Assembly (NCBI GenBank): GCA_964553795.1
Contig: CAZKMR010000003.1
Location: 1-64,000 of the forward strand
Source: JADLHS01 sp964553795
GTDB lineage: Bacteria; Verrucomicrobiota; Verrucomicrobiia; Limisphaerales; JADLHS01
Reading direction: 5' to 3'
DNA: 64,000 nt
This document shows positions 17,999 through 27,471 of this stretch, piece by piece. Position 1 is the stretch's first letter, and the number at the start of each line of letters is the position of its first letter. The position numbers were made by a program, and so were the translations under genes. The notes beneath the pieces were generated by a model that saw only the letters and a list, made by a program, of their open reading frames with translations, had not been told where the DNA came from and searched no databases.

Positions 17999-19156
17999 CT
18001 ACCGGTCCACTTCCCCCAACACGATGTCCACACTGCCCAAAATCACCACCACATCGGCGACGGTATGGCCAAGGCACATATCCTCCAGCACCGTCAGATT
18101 GATGAAACTTGGCGGGCGCACGCGATACCGATACGGATTCGGTCCGCCATCGCTGATTAGATAGAAACCCAATTCTCCCTTCGGCGCCTCAATGCGCCCG
18201 TACGCCTCGCCCGCTTTCGGCCGGAAGCCGCGCAACTTCGCTTTCGGATCAATGATCGGTCCGTCCGGAATCGTCGCCAGCGCCTGCTCCAGAATCTTCA
18301 CTGACTCGCGCATTTCCAGCACGCGCACGTAATAACGATCATACGTGTCGCCCGCGTCACCCAGCGGGACTTTGAATTGAAAACGGTCGTAGATGCCGTA
18401 CTTGTCCACCTTGCGAATGTCGTAGTTCACTCCCGCCGCGCGCAACATCGGTCCGGTGATGCCCGCGCTCACGGCGAGGTCGCGCGGCAATTTCCCGATG
18501 CCCTGCGTGCGCGCCATGAGAATTTCATTGCCCGCCAGCAATGCTTCAAACTCGTCAATGAATCGCGGCGTTTCCGCCACCACTTTGCGCGCTTGCTCCA
18601 GCCAACCGGGCGGCAAATCGCACCGACACCCGCCGAACCGCATGTAGTTGCACATCATCCGCGCCCCCGTCAGCGATTCGAACAAATCCAGAATCTTCTC
18701 ACGCTCGCGAAACGCATACATCAACGGTGTGCCGCTCGCGCCCATGTCCTGCGCCAGGAATCCCGCGAGACATGCGTGATTTTGCAACCGCGTCAACTCG
18801 GCCGTGATCACGCGAATGTATTCGGCGCGCTCGGGCACTTGCAACCCGGCCAGGCGCTCCACCGTCAACGCATACGCCCAGTTGTTCGTCAGCGAACAAA
18901 AATAATCCAGCCGATCCGTGTACGGCATGGAACTCAGATAACTCGTGCCCTCGGCGATTTTCTCGTGATTGCGATGCAGGTAACCGAAGACCGGCTTGAG
19001 TTTCACCACTCGTTCGCCGTCCAGCACCACGTCCATGCGGAACACTCCGTGCGTGGACGGATGATGCGGGCCCATGGCAACCTCGAGGAATTCTCCGTCG
19101 CCCTCCTTGGTCAACAGTTCGTAATTCTGCCGCGGCGGCTCAATCACAACGCTCAT
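17999..19156 (-). CDS. nuoD: NADH-quinone oxidoreductase subunit D
   Basis: 385 residues from the ATG at 19156, preceded by GGGA about 10 nt upstream. It is clearly the 49-kDa subunit of complex I: AMGPHHPSTHGVFR near the N-terminus (quinone-site His), SSMPYTDRLDY (quinone-site Tyr), the GGCRCDLPPGW region and the standard C-terminal ending GSVDIVLGEVDR. It works at the junction of the peripheral arm with the membrane. No other nuo gene is in the window, so complex I genes are scattered in this genome or this is a second copy. Downstream neighbours are a HEAT-repeat protein and signalling proteins. Confidence 0.93.
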   Translation of the reverse strand: MSVVIEPPRQNYELLTKEGDGEFLEVAMGPHHPSTHGVFRMDVVLDGERVVKLKPVFGYLHRNHEKIAEGTSYLSSMPYTDRLDYFCSLTNNWAYALTVERLAGLQVPERAEYIRVITAELTRLQNHACLAGFLAQDMGASGTPLMYAFREREKILDLFESLTGARMMCNYMRFGGCRCDLPPGWLEQARKVVAETPRFIDEFEALLAGNEILMARTQGIGKLPRDLAVSAGITGPMLRAAGVNYDIRKVDKYGIYDRFQFKVPLGDAGDTYDRYYVRVLEMRESVKILEQALATIPDGPIIDPKAKLRGFRPKAGEAYGRIEAPKGELGFYLISDGGPNPYRYRVRPPSFINLTVLEDMCLGHTVADVVVILGSVDIVLGEVDR

Positions 19157-19348
19157 AACTTGTTTCCCATCGGCGCGAATTATGCGCCAAACCTCCCGCC
19201 GGAACAACCCTCTCGTGCTGCTTTTCTCGCCGCAGAAATTGTTTCCGCAGTTCGGTCCCCCGGCCTCCCCTCAGCGTGCCGGCACACATCTGTGTCCCGC
19301 TTCCGGCTTGCTCCGCCGGAATCACTCGCTCATTGTTCGCCCCAACGC

Positions 19349-20836
19349 GTGAGCACCGCACCGTCATCCCCTGCCCCTGCGCCGCGAGCGAATCTCCTGC
19401 CCACGCTCGGCCTCTTTTCCACCGTCATGCTCGTCGTTGGCGGCGTCATCGGCTCGGGCATCTTTCGCAAACCCGGCGTCATGGCCGCGCAACTCGGTTC
19501 GCCCGAACTCCTCCTGCTCGTCTGGATTCTCGCCGGCGTCATCACCCTCTTCGGCGCGCTCACCAACGCCGAAATCGCCAGCCTCATCCCCGAAACCGGC
19601 GGTCAATACATCTATTTCGAACGCATGTATGGTCCGTTCTTCGCCTTCCTTTACGGCTGGGCCATCTTTGCCATCATTCAATGCGGCAGCATCGCGGCTG
19701 TCGCCTACGTTTTCGCCGAATACTCCACCCAATTCTTTGCCCTGCCCCATTTTCCCGAAACCGTCGCCACCTGGTCCTTCCATCTGCCGTTCATCGGCGA
19801 CATTACTCCCTTCAAAGAAATCGGCGTCAAAGGCCTCGCCGCCGCGCTCATCATTCTCCTCACCGCTGTGAACTACCTTGGCGTGCGCTTCGGCGGGCTC
19901 GTGCAAAACATTTTCACCGTCGCCAAAATCATCGCCATGCTCCTGCTCGTTCTCGGCGCGTTCCTGATGCCTGCCCCCGGCAGCGGCGTCGCGAACTTCG
20001 CCACCGACAGCACTACCGCGTCATTGACCGGTCTCGCGCTCTTCGCCGCCATCGCCGCCGCCTTGCAAGGCGCGTTCTGGGCCTACGACGGCTGGAACAA
20101 ACTCACCTACATCGCCGGCGAAGTGAAACAACCCCAGCGCAACATCCCCCTCGGTCTGCTCTGGGGCATGCTCATTGTCACCGCCATTTACCTCCTGATG
20201 AACCTCGCCTACGCCTACGTGTTGCCCATCGATGAAATGGCCCGCTCCAAGCTCGTTGCCGCCGACGTCGCCGATAAATTATTCCCGCACGGCGGACGCT
20301 GGATCGCCGCCTTGGTCATGCTCTCCACCTTTGGCACCGCCAACGCCATCATCATGGCCACCGCCCGCGTCTATTTCTCCATGGCCCGCATGAACGTCTT
20401 TCCCCGCTTCATTGGCCACGTCCATCCGCGCTATCACACCCCCGCCGCCTCGCTCGTCGTGCAAGGCCTCTGGAGCGTCGCCCTCCTCTTCAGCGGCACC
20501 TTCGACACCCTGACCGACACCTTGATTTTTGTGACCTGGATTTTCTACGCGGCCGGAGCGTACGGAATTTTTGTGCTGCGCCGCAAATGGCCCGACGCTC
20601 GCCGCCTCTACCGCGTGCCCGGTTACCCGTTTGTGCCCCTCATCTTCATCCTCTTTGCCGTCATCTTTCTGGGCCTCACCGCCTACAACGACCTCGTCAC
20701 CTACCGCGAAGCCGTGGCCGCCGGCAAACCTGCTCTGATCAATTCCCTCTTTGGCCTCGCCCTCGTCTTCATCGGCACGCCGCTCTACTTTCTCTTTCAA
20801 AGAAAATCGCCGCCCCAATCCGCCCGCTCCCCGTAG
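19349..20836 (+). CDS. APC-superfamily amino acid permease
   Basis: About 495 residues with 12 predicted membrane helices. TM1 has the APC signature GGVIGSGIFRKPG, and TM6 region has AFWAYDGWNKLTYIAGEVK typical of LAT/serine-threonine exchanger-like members. It imports or exchanges amino acids across the inner membrane; substrate unknown. No ATG precedes TM1, so a GTG at 19349 is the most plausible start (15 residues before TM1). The frame is open much further upstream, but there it runs antisense to nuoD and is not protein-like. Confidence 0.85.
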   Translation: MSTAPSSPAPAPRANLLPTLGLFSTVMLVVGGVIGSGIFRKPGVMAAQLGSPELLLLVWILAGVITLFGALTNAEIASLIPETGGQYIYFERMYGPFFAFLYGWAIFAIIQCGSIAAVAYVFAEYSTQFFALPHFPETVATWSFHLPFIGDITPFKEIGVKGLAAALIILLTAVNYLGVRFGGLVQNIFTVAKIIAMLLLVLGAFLMPAPGSGVANFATDSTTASLTGLALFAAIAAALQGAFWAYDGWNKLTYIAGEVKQPQRNIPLGLLWGMLIVTAIYLLMNLAYAYVLPIDEMARSKLVAADVADKLFPHGGRWIAALVMLSTFGTANAIIMATARVYFSMARMNVFPRFIGHVHPRYHTPAASLVVQGLWSVALLFSGTFDTLTDTLIFVTWIFYAAGAYGIFVLRRKWPDARRLYRVPGYPFVPLIFILFAVIFLGLTAYNDLVTYREAVAAGKPALINSLFGLALVFIGTPLYFLFQRKSPPQSARSP

Positions 20837-21351
20837 GGCGACACTCCCGCCTCGCCACCCCTTCCGGACCGTGAGTGTTCCCCACTCGCAGCGCCGGGAG
20901 AACGATTGGACCATCGCAGGTTCAAACAAATTTAACCCGTGATAGGGTCGGCGCCCGCGGAACCAAGCTCCATGAACGGGTTCATTGTGAGCACCAGTGG
21001 CGAGCCCGTTTACAGCTCCCTTCCGGTTCGCCCCCGCTTCACCACATCGCCCGCACTTTGCAAGTGCTCAGGATTCTTTCGTGACAGGGTGCGCGGCAGG
21101 TGTTTGGTATGCTCCTGAGGAACTAACCCGATAATCCGGAACGAGACGGTAATTGAGAGTGGTCGCCATGGCTTCCAGCCGTTGGAGCTTCTTGCGGCGC
21201 ATCTTTTCTTCCTCTTTGGCGAAGACTGCCGGGTTGAACGGTTGTTTGTGTTTGAGCAGATGCTGATTGGCACGGGGACGCGTGATCTGTCCCGCTATGC
21301 CTGCCGGGACAAGAAATTGACATTGAATCCACCGTTCGTCACCCTGACCGC
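20837..21351. other. Intergenic region, 515 bp
   Basis: No convincing gene. A minus-strand reading frame over about 21068-21280 has a basic helical tail (KMRRKKLQRLEAMATTLNYR) that faintly resembles the 3' end of a transposase gene, but nothing supports an intact element. The upstream promoter of parB should lie at its right end. I see no parA here. Confidence 0.4.
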
Positions 21352-22323
21352 ATGGCAAAACCGGCTTTAGGACGAGGTTTGGGTGCGTTGTTGGGTGGCT
21401 CTTCCGCCATCGCCAATCCCGCGTCGGTGAAGCCCGCGACCGCCACCACCGAGTCCACGAACACCACGCCATCTGGCGTGCCGGCCACCGTGCCGCACGC
21501 GGTGATCCCCCCGCCCGCCTCGGCGTCACGCGACACCGTGCGGCGCGTGCCCGTGACACAGGTGCAGCCGTGCGCTTTTCAGCCCCGTAAAGATTTTCCG
21601 CCGGAAGCGTTGCAGGAACTTGCGGATTCCATCAAAGCGCAAGGCATCGTGCAGCCGCTGATTGTCCGGCCGCATGGTCAGCAGTTTGAACTCATCGCCG
21701 GGGAACGGCGTTGGCGCGCCGCGCAATTGGCCGGCCTCACCGAAGTGCCCGTGATTGTGCGTGAGGCGGATGATCGTGCGGTGTTGGAGATGGCGCTCAT
21801 CGAAAACCTGCAACGCGAGAATCTCAACGCCATCGAAGAAGCGCTCGGTTACGCGCAACTGGTGAATCAATTTCAACTCACGCAGGAACTGGTCGCGACC
21901 AAGGTGGGCAAGAGCCGTGCCGTGGTCGCGAATGCGCTGCGATTGCTCAAGTTGCCCGGCCAGGTGCAAAGCTTTATTCGGGACGGAAGACTTTCCGTGG
22001 GACACGCGAAAGTCATTCTCGGTCTCACAAGTCCGACGCAACAAAGCGAAGCCGCCGAACGCGTCATCAAGGAGGGATTAAACGTCCGCCAGGCCGAAGG
22101 GCTCGTGGCGAAACTGCAAACGCGCGGTGAACCGAAGAAATCCAGCCCGACGCCGCTGGCGACGGACGCGCATGTGTCGAATCTGGAAACCAAGATTCGC
22201 GAGAAATTAGGAACAAAAGTTTCATTGAAATACGCCAATGGAAAGGGCTCGTTGGCCATCAATTTCTACAGCGATGCTGAACTGGAAGGCGTCTTGCAAG
22301 CGCTCGGCATCAACGCGGACTAA
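21352..22323 (+). CDS. parB: Chromosome-partitioning protein ParB
   Basis: 323 residues. The conserved ParA-contact N-terminus (MAKPALGRGLGALLGG) is followed by a Thr/Pro-rich linker (about 20-60). The ParB/Srx CTP-binding domain (about 65-155) has GERRWRA at 117-123 and MALIENLQRENLNAIEEA; the helix-turn-helix region (about 165-235) includes KVGKSRAVVANALRLLKLP. A C-terminal dimerisation domain ends the protein. It loads at parS and drives origin segregation with ParA, which is not adjacent. Followed at 39 bp by a PfkB kinase gene. Confidence 0.95.
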   Translation: MAKPALGRGLGALLGGSSAIANPASVKPATATTESTNTTPSGVPATVPHAVIPPPASASRDTVRRVPVTQVQPCAFQPRKDFPPEALQELADSIKAQGIVQPLIVRPHGQQFELIAGERRWRAAQLAGLTEVPVIVREADDRAVLEMALIENLQRENLNAIEEALGYAQLVNQFQLTQELVATKVGKSRAVVANALRLLKLPGQVQSFIRDGRLSVGHAKVILGLTSPTQQSEAAERVIKEGLNVRQAEGLVAKLQTRGEPKKSSPTPLATDAHVSNLETKIREKLGTKVSLKYANGKGSLAINFYSDAELEGVLQALGINAD

Positions 22324-22362
22324 GCTTTTTGTTAACATCCATTCACTGTTCCGACCGAAACC

Positions 22363-23487
22363 ATGAACAATACCCCAGAATTACGCGCCAGTTGCGCCAA
22401 CCAACTCCAAGCCAACCTCGCCAAAGTCAGCACGCTCAACGCGTTTGTCGGACTCGATGGCTTCGTGGATGAAATCCTGCATGTGGTCGATAAACGCGCG
22501 AGCGCCGATAGCTTCACGCGCCTGCCGACCATTGCGAAATACGCCGAACGACTCGCGGCCGCCGCGGGCAAGAGCACCAATGTCGAAATGGTCGGTCAGC
22601 AAACCAAACTTGGCGGGAACGGCCCGATCATGGCCAATGCGCTCGCCAGTTTCGGCCTCAAGGTTTCGTATCTCGGCAACCTGGGTTATCCCAATATCCA
22701 TCCCGTGTTCGCGGATTTCACCAAGCGCGCTGAAGTCCACACGCTGGCCGAGCCGGGATACACGGATGCGCTGGAGTTCGAGGATGGCAAAATCATGTGC
22801 GGCAAATTGTCCGCGTTGAAGGAAGTCAACTGGGAGAACATCAAGAGTCGTTTCGGCTTTGATCAATTCCTGAGCCGGATGCAGAACGCGCAGTTCGTTG
22901 GGTTCGTGAACTGGACGATGTTGACTGGCATGAATGAAATCTGGGAAGCCATTCTCAAGGAGGTGTGCCCCAAACTCAACGGGGCACGCCGCAAGGTGTT
23001 CTTCGATCTGGCCGATCCGGAAAAGCGCACGCGGGAAGATATCCTGAAAGCGTTAAAACTCATCGGCGGATTCGAGGCGCATTTCGATGCCATTCTCGGT
23101 TTGAACGAGAAAGAAGCTTATGAAATCGGCGGACATCTCGACCTCGATCTGAAAGACCGCTCGCCCGAAGGCTTGCTAAAACTCGCCAAACAGATTCGCG
23201 AACGCGTCGCCATCGGCACCGTGGTGGTCCACCCCGTTTCCTTCGCGCTGGCCGTAAACGCCAAGTCAGCCGCGATTGTGGAAGGTCCGTTCACCCCCAA
23301 ACCGCTCATCACCACGGGGGCGGGCGATCACTTCAACGCCGGTTTTTGTCTCGGACAGATGCTGGGACTCGACATTCCCGCCAGCGTGCTGACTGGCGTT
23401 TCCACCAGCGGTTTTTATGTGCGCACGGCGAAGAGTCCCACCGTGCAAGACCTCGTGGGTTTGCAACAGAACTGGCCGAGCAAATGA
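22363..23487 (+). CDS. PfkB-family carbohydrate kinase
   Basis: 374 residues. It has the ribokinase/PfkB fold signatures: an N-terminal G-L-D-G-F-V-D segment near 28-34, QTKLGGNGPIMANAL in the sugar-binding region, GLNEKEAYEIGG and the C-terminal ATP/anion-hole motif TTGAGDHFNAGF with catalytic Asp322. The enzyme phosphorylates a sugar or nucleoside in the cytoplasm; substrate not assignable. It overlaps the deformylase gene by 4 nt (ATGA). Confidence 0.9.
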   Translation: MNNTPELRASCANQLQANLAKVSTLNAFVGLDGFVDEILHVVDKRASADSFTRLPTIAKYAERLAAAAGKSTNVEMVGQQTKLGGNGPIMANALASFGLKVSYLGNLGYPNIHPVFADFTKRAEVHTLAEPGYTDALEFEDGKIMCGKLSALKEVNWENIKSRFGFDQFLSRMQNAQFVGFVNWTMLTGMNEIWEAILKEVCPKLNGARRKVFFDLADPEKRTREDILKALKLIGGFEAHFDAILGLNEKEAYEIGGHLDLDLKDRSPEGLLKLAKQIRERVAIGTVVVHPVSFALAVNAKSAAIVEGPFTPKPLITTGAGDHFNAGFCLGQMLGLDIPASVLTGVSTSGFYVRTAKSPTVQDLVGLQQNWPSK

Positions 23488-24071
23488 TTTTACCTGTCGT
23501 CAAATACGGTCATCCCATTTTGCGCCAGAAGGGTGCGCGCATCGACAGCATCACGCCGGAGCTCAAGCGACTGATCGCCGACATGTTTGAAACGATGTAC
23601 GCCACCAAAGGCATTGGGTTGGCCGCGCAGCAGATTGGCAAGGCACTTCAGTTGACCGTCATTGATGTGCGTGGCGTGACTGATCGGCCTTCCACTCTGG
23701 AACGGGATGGCAAACCCGCCGATGTGGACAAGTTCATGCCGCTGGTGTTGATCAATCCCGAACTCAAACCCTTGAATGATGCTGTGCTTGGGCCGGAGGG
23801 CTGTTTGAGCTTTCCCGAATTATACGGTGACGTGCTCCGTCCCGAGTCTGTGGAAGTGAATGCACTCGATGCCAAGGGAAAACCGATTGCGTTTCGGTGC
23901 GGCGGTTTGCTCGCCCGGGCCGTGCAACACGAGACGGATCATTTGAACGGCATCTTGTTCATCGATCGCATGGACCGGAAGAGCAAGAACGAGATTCGCG
24001 ACGAATTGGATTTGCTCCAGGCCGAAACCAAAGCGGAGTTGGAGCAAAAACACGCCAAATCTCCGGCGTGA
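23484..24071 (+). CDS. def: Peptide deformylase
   Basis: 195 residues from the ATG at 23484. All three conserved motifs are present: GIGLAAQQIG, EGCLSFP (metal-ligand Cys) and QHETDHLNG (two metal-ligand His and catalytic Glu). It removes the formyl group from new proteins. There is a short insertion (RGVTDRPSTLERDGKPAD region) relative to minimal deformylases. Translationally coupled to the PfkB kinase gene and ending 3 nt from the convergent yajQ stop. Confidence 0.96.
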   Translation: MILPVVKYGHPILRQKGARIDSITPELKRLIADMFETMYATKGIGLAAQQIGKALQLTVIDVRGVTDRPSTLERDGKPADVDKFMPLVLINPELKPLNDAVLGPEGCLSFPELYGDVLRPESVEVNALDAKGKPIAFRCGGLLARAVQHETDHLNGILFIDRMDRKSKNEIRDELDLLQAETKAELEQKHAKSPA

Positions 24072-24074
24072 TCG

Positions 24075-24560
24075 TCAGTCGCGGAAATTCTGAAACTGCA
24101 ACGCCACCGGAAATTCCTTTCCTTGCACTGCGCCGATGACGGCTTGTAGTTCATCGCGACTTTTTCCCGTGACGCGAATCTGTTGATCCTGAATCTGCGT
24201 GGTGACTTTGAATTTTCCGTCGCGAATAAAAGTCGTCACCTGCTTGGCGACATCGGTCGCGATGCCTTGCTTGATTTTGATGACCTGGCGCGCGTGACCC
24301 AGCGGCGAAACGTCAGGCTTCCCCTGCTCCACGTTTTTCATGCTGATGTTGCGCCGGGCCAGCTTGCCCATGACGATCTCAACCAGCGCATTGATTTTGA
24401 ACTGATCCTCGGCGGAAAGTTTGATGTCGTTTTTCTCCAACACGATCTCGGCTTTGCTCCCCTTGAAATCGAAGCGGTTGGCGAGTTCCTTCTTCGCGAT
24501 GTTCACCGCGTTCTCGATTTCCATCGAGTTCACTTCACTGACAATGTCGAATGACGGCAT
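24075..24560 (-). CDS. yajQ: YajQ-family nucleotide-binding protein
   Basis: 161 residues, full-length match to the YajQ/DUF520 family: MPSFDIVSEV at the start, NRFDFKGSKAEI, RDELQAVIG and a C-terminal PVALQFQNFRD. Members bind nucleotides such as cyclic di-GMP and some act as co-regulators of transcription. Soluble and cytoplasmic. Convergent with def; promoter expected in the gap before tRNA-Ala. Confidence 0.95.
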   Translation of the reverse strand: MPSFDIVSEVNSMEIENAVNIAKKELANRFDFKGSKAEIVLEKNDIKLSAEDQFKINALVEIVMGKLARRNISMKNVEQGKPDVSPLGHARQVIKIKQGIATDVAKQVTTFIRDGKFKVTTQIQDQQIRVTGKSRDELQAVIGAVQGKEFPVALQFQNFRD

Positions 24561-24681
24561 GGCGAAATGTTAATGAGTGCAAGTCAGATGGGAAGAACTT
24601 TACCGATGCAATCCGACGGAGACAGAAAATGATTTTGACTTTGAACCGTTGGCCTCGCTAATCTTTGCGCCGCTTTTGGAT

Positions 24682-24757
24682 GGGGTCGTAGCTCAGTTGG
24701 TAGAGCACCACAATGGCATTGTGGGGGTCAGGAGTTCGAATCTCCTCGGCTCCACCA
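24682..24757 (+). tRNA. tRNA-Ala (anticodon GGC)
   Basis: 76 nt including encoded CCA. Acceptor arm GGGGTCG/CGGCTCC contains the G3-U70 wobble that identifies alanine tRNAs. D-arm GCTC/GAGC, anticodon stem CCACA/TGTGG with loop ATGGCAT (anticodon GGC), 5-nt variable loop, T-arm AGGAG/CTCCT with TTCGAAT. Confidence 0.97.
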
Positions 24758-24815
24758 TCCTTTTCTTCGCTTGGTTTTTCCGGTGAAAACCGAAATCCCA
24801 CGGCGACTGCATTCA

Positions 24816-27305
24816 TTAGTTTTGTGATGAGCGGACCAAGCGCACCTCGTAAACTCCGCCGGCCAGCCAATTCTTGGCGACAAATTTAACCGTGATGCGC
24901 CCATTGGCAGCCGACTGGAGAATATCAGCGGGAATAGGATAGCGTCGCTCGAAGAATTTCCCCGGTTGCGCTCCCTTGAGTTCCTCCGTCGCCACCACCC
25001 GACCGTCCACCAAAATATCAAATGTGCGTCCCGTATCGCCGCCCCAGTAGGTGATAGCGAGTTCGGCGGCCTGACTATTTCGGGTATTCAACATGTATTG
25101 AAACGAACGTCCATGCCGCCAGCGCCGGTTCTCGTGCATGCCGGTCTCGGTTTCTTCGCCGGCGAATCCATGTTCCACTTCCGATTGTTGTTCGCCGATG
25201 GCAACGCTATCGAGTGTGGCGGCCTCACGTGCCATCCGGGTGCGTTCTTCCGCGGCGAGCGACTCACGTCGCGCGAGAAATTCCTCCCTGGTTGCGGTCG
25301 CCCAATACATCTGATACCGCGCATCGTGCAGCCGGAAAAACGGAACGAGCGGGAGCCCTTTGGGCGCGGCCGGCTCAACGACATCAACAATGCGGAAGCG
25401 CAGCGGCCCCGCGTCCTGGTCGACAACCACGTGCTTTGGCAAATCCGCGATACTCGCGAGCAGAGTCGGGGCGCGATCCAACGGCACCAATGGGCCATGT
25501 GCCACGTGTCCCATCCGTGTGTGGTCCGCGCGCAGGCCCACGAGCGCGTTCGTTCCCGCCGGCGCCACCAGCACAATCGGGCCGTGTAAAAACGCAACCC
25601 ACGCCGAACCATCCGGCAATGGCTCTACCATCGTTCGCATCGGCAATTCCATTTCCACGCGGTCGCCGTCTCGCCATTCGCGGCGTAACGCAAGGTAGGA
25701 CGACGGTTTTGATGAAACGGCCATCGGTTCGCCGTTCACGCGCACTTTCAGTTCGCCTGCCGCCACCCAACTTGGATGCCGCAGATGCAGCGTGAACGTG
25801 GCGGGAGTTTTGAGTTGCAGCCGTAGTCGCGTTTGCGCTTCGTCAGGAAAAGCCGTCTCTTGTTGCAGTGTCAGACCAAGGTTTGTCGCGGACAGTTCGG
25901 ACGCGATAAACAAATTAACGTAAAGACCGTCGGCAGCCTGCGAGTAAATGAACTCGCCGTATTTTCCGGGATTTTCCATGCCGCTGCCTACGCAACACCA
26001 GAAGGCTTGCTCCGGCTGCGAATACACGCGGTAATGCTCCGGCCGAATCGGCGTAAAATAAACATACCCAGGCTTGGTCGGGTGAATGGAGGCGAGAATG
26101 TGGTTGTAGAGGGCTCGTTCGTAGTAATCCGCGTATTCAGCCTTCGGGTGTGTGGCGAAGAGTTGCTCCGTCAACCGTAGCATGTTGTATGTGTTGCAAG
26201 TCTCCGGACCTTCGCGATGCTCAAGCATCCGCGAGAAGTCCTTCGGATCATTGAAATGTTCGGAAACGCTGTTCCCGCCAAAAGCTACCGAGCGACGATT
26301 TACGACGGTCTCCCAAAAGAATTGTGCCCCACCGGCAGCGCGCTCGTCGCCGCTTAGCGTTGCGATGCGCTTCAAACCGATGACTTTCGGAATCTGCGTA
26401 TTGGCGTGCATCCCGGTCAAGCGATCCTCTTGGCGTTGCAACGGGTCGAGCACTGCCTGATGACAAAATCGGCGCGCGGCGCGCAGAAACTTTTCTTCGC
26501 CGGTAATCGCGTAGAGATCGGCCAGCACCTCATTCATGCCGCCGTGCTCGGCCTGTAGCATGCGCTGCATCTGGTTGTCGGAAAGCGCAGCGGTAAGTTT
26601 TTCGCACCAGTCACCGTAGCGGACTAGAATTTCCCGAGCCTTGGAGTGGCCCAGCGTGAGATAGACATCGCGCAAGCCCGCAAAAGTCTTGTGGAGGTTG
26701 TACCACGGCACCCATTTGCCATTGATCCCGAAGCCGTGGGCATTGATTCGCCCAGCCTCAATCTCTTTCCAGAACGCGCGCCCCCCGGGAACGCCACCAA
26801 GATAACCGTCGCCGGAAGCGGCCTGACAACGCTCCAGTTCCATGAGCACGTGATCGAGCCGTCGCTGAAGTTCGCCATCCGCCGTATCCGCGCCGGATGC
26901 AATCATGGTTGCCAGCGCCGAGAGATAATGGCCGGCAGTGTGGCCATCGAGGCCGGTACTTTCCCAATTGCCGTAAGACGCGGCCCGGGGCGTCAAACCC
27001 GCCTCGCGCAAGAACGGCGCGAGCAGTCGGTCCGGATCATGGGCCAACAAATAATCGCGATTCGCCGTCACTGCTTTGGTGAAAGGCCCATCCAACAAGC
27101 GCACCGCGGCCAACGGGAATGGTCGGGCCAAAATCGTCGGCGATTGATTCGTCGTCGCGGCCGCAAGCGTAGGACTTACAGTCGCAACCCCAAACGTGAT
27201 GAGCAGCAGCAGCCCCGCGCGAATCGTCCGGCGCAAGGCTATTGTACGGAATGGTTCGAAGGAATTATTTACTGCCAGGCGAGTTGGTTTGCCGATTTGA
27301 TGCAT
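24816..27305 (-). CDS. GH127-family (DUF1680) glycoside hydrolase, putative beta-L-arabinofuranosidase
   Basis: 829 residues from the ATG at 27305. Signal peptide (AGLLLLITFGVATVSPTLAAA), then the (alpha/alpha)6 barrel of GH127. The metal/catalytic residues are visible: EGPETCNTYNML with Glu368 and Cys370, and FWCCVGSGMENPGKYGEFIY with Cys437/Cys438, matching the Glu-Cys3 zinc site of the characterised bifidobacterial enzyme. C-terminal beta-sandwiches complete the protein, ending with a GGDTGRTFDILVDG domain. Likely removes beta-L-arabinofuranose or a related sugar from plant polysaccharides outside the cytoplasm. Exact linkage uncertain, because GH127-like families are diverse. Confidence 0.9.
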   Translation of the reverse strand: MHQIGKPTRLAVNNSFEPFRTIALRRTIRAGLLLLITFGVATVSPTLAAATTNQSPTILARPFPLAAVRLLDGPFTKAVTANRDYLLAHDPDRLLAPFLREAGLTPRAASYGNWESTGLDGHTAGHYLSALATMIASGADTADGELQRRLDHVLMELERCQAASGDGYLGGVPGGRAFWKEIEAGRINAHGFGINGKWVPWYNLHKTFAGLRDVYLTLGHSKAREILVRYGDWCEKLTAALSDNQMQRMLQAEHGGMNEVLADLYAITGEEKFLRAARRFCHQAVLDPLQRQEDRLTGMHANTQIPKVIGLKRIATLSGDERAAGGAQFFWETVVNRRSVAFGGNSVSEHFNDPKDFSRMLEHREGPETCNTYNMLRLTEQLFATHPKAEYADYYERALYNHILASIHPTKPGYVYFTPIRPEHYRVYSQPEQAFWCCVGSGMENPGKYGEFIYSQAADGLYVNLFIASELSATNLGLTLQQETAFPDEAQTRLRLQLKTPATFTLHLRHPSWVAAGELKVRVNGEPMAVSSKPSSYLALRREWRDGDRVEMELPMRTMVEPLPDGSAWVAFLHGPIVLVAPAGTNALVGLRADHTRMGHVAHGPLVPLDRAPTLLASIADLPKHVVVDQDAGPLRFRIVDVVEPAAPKGLPLVPFFRLHDARYQMYWATATREEFLARRESLAAEERTRMAREAATLDSVAIGEQQSEVEHGFAGEETETGMHENRRWRHGRSFQYMLNTRNSQAAELAITYWGGDTGRTFDILVDGRVVATEELKGAQPGKFFERRYPIPADILQSAANGRITVKFVAKNWLAGGVYEVRLVRSSQN

Positions 27306-27471
27306 GCTGGGCTTGTATAGCACTATCCCAAGCGAAACAAAAGTCGAAGTCGGAGCCATCGAAACCAGCGCTTGCCTGCTTTCTTTCCTTGAAATTACGC
27401 CGGCAAAATTCAACCCTGCCGCTCGTATTTTCAAGAACCGTCAATCGCAAATCTGAAATCGCAAATTGAAT

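Noticed and set aside
18377..19348. 324-codon upstream extension of the APC permease frame
   Set aside because: It is antisense to nuoD and not protein-like; the permease starts properly just before TM1 at the GTG at 19349.
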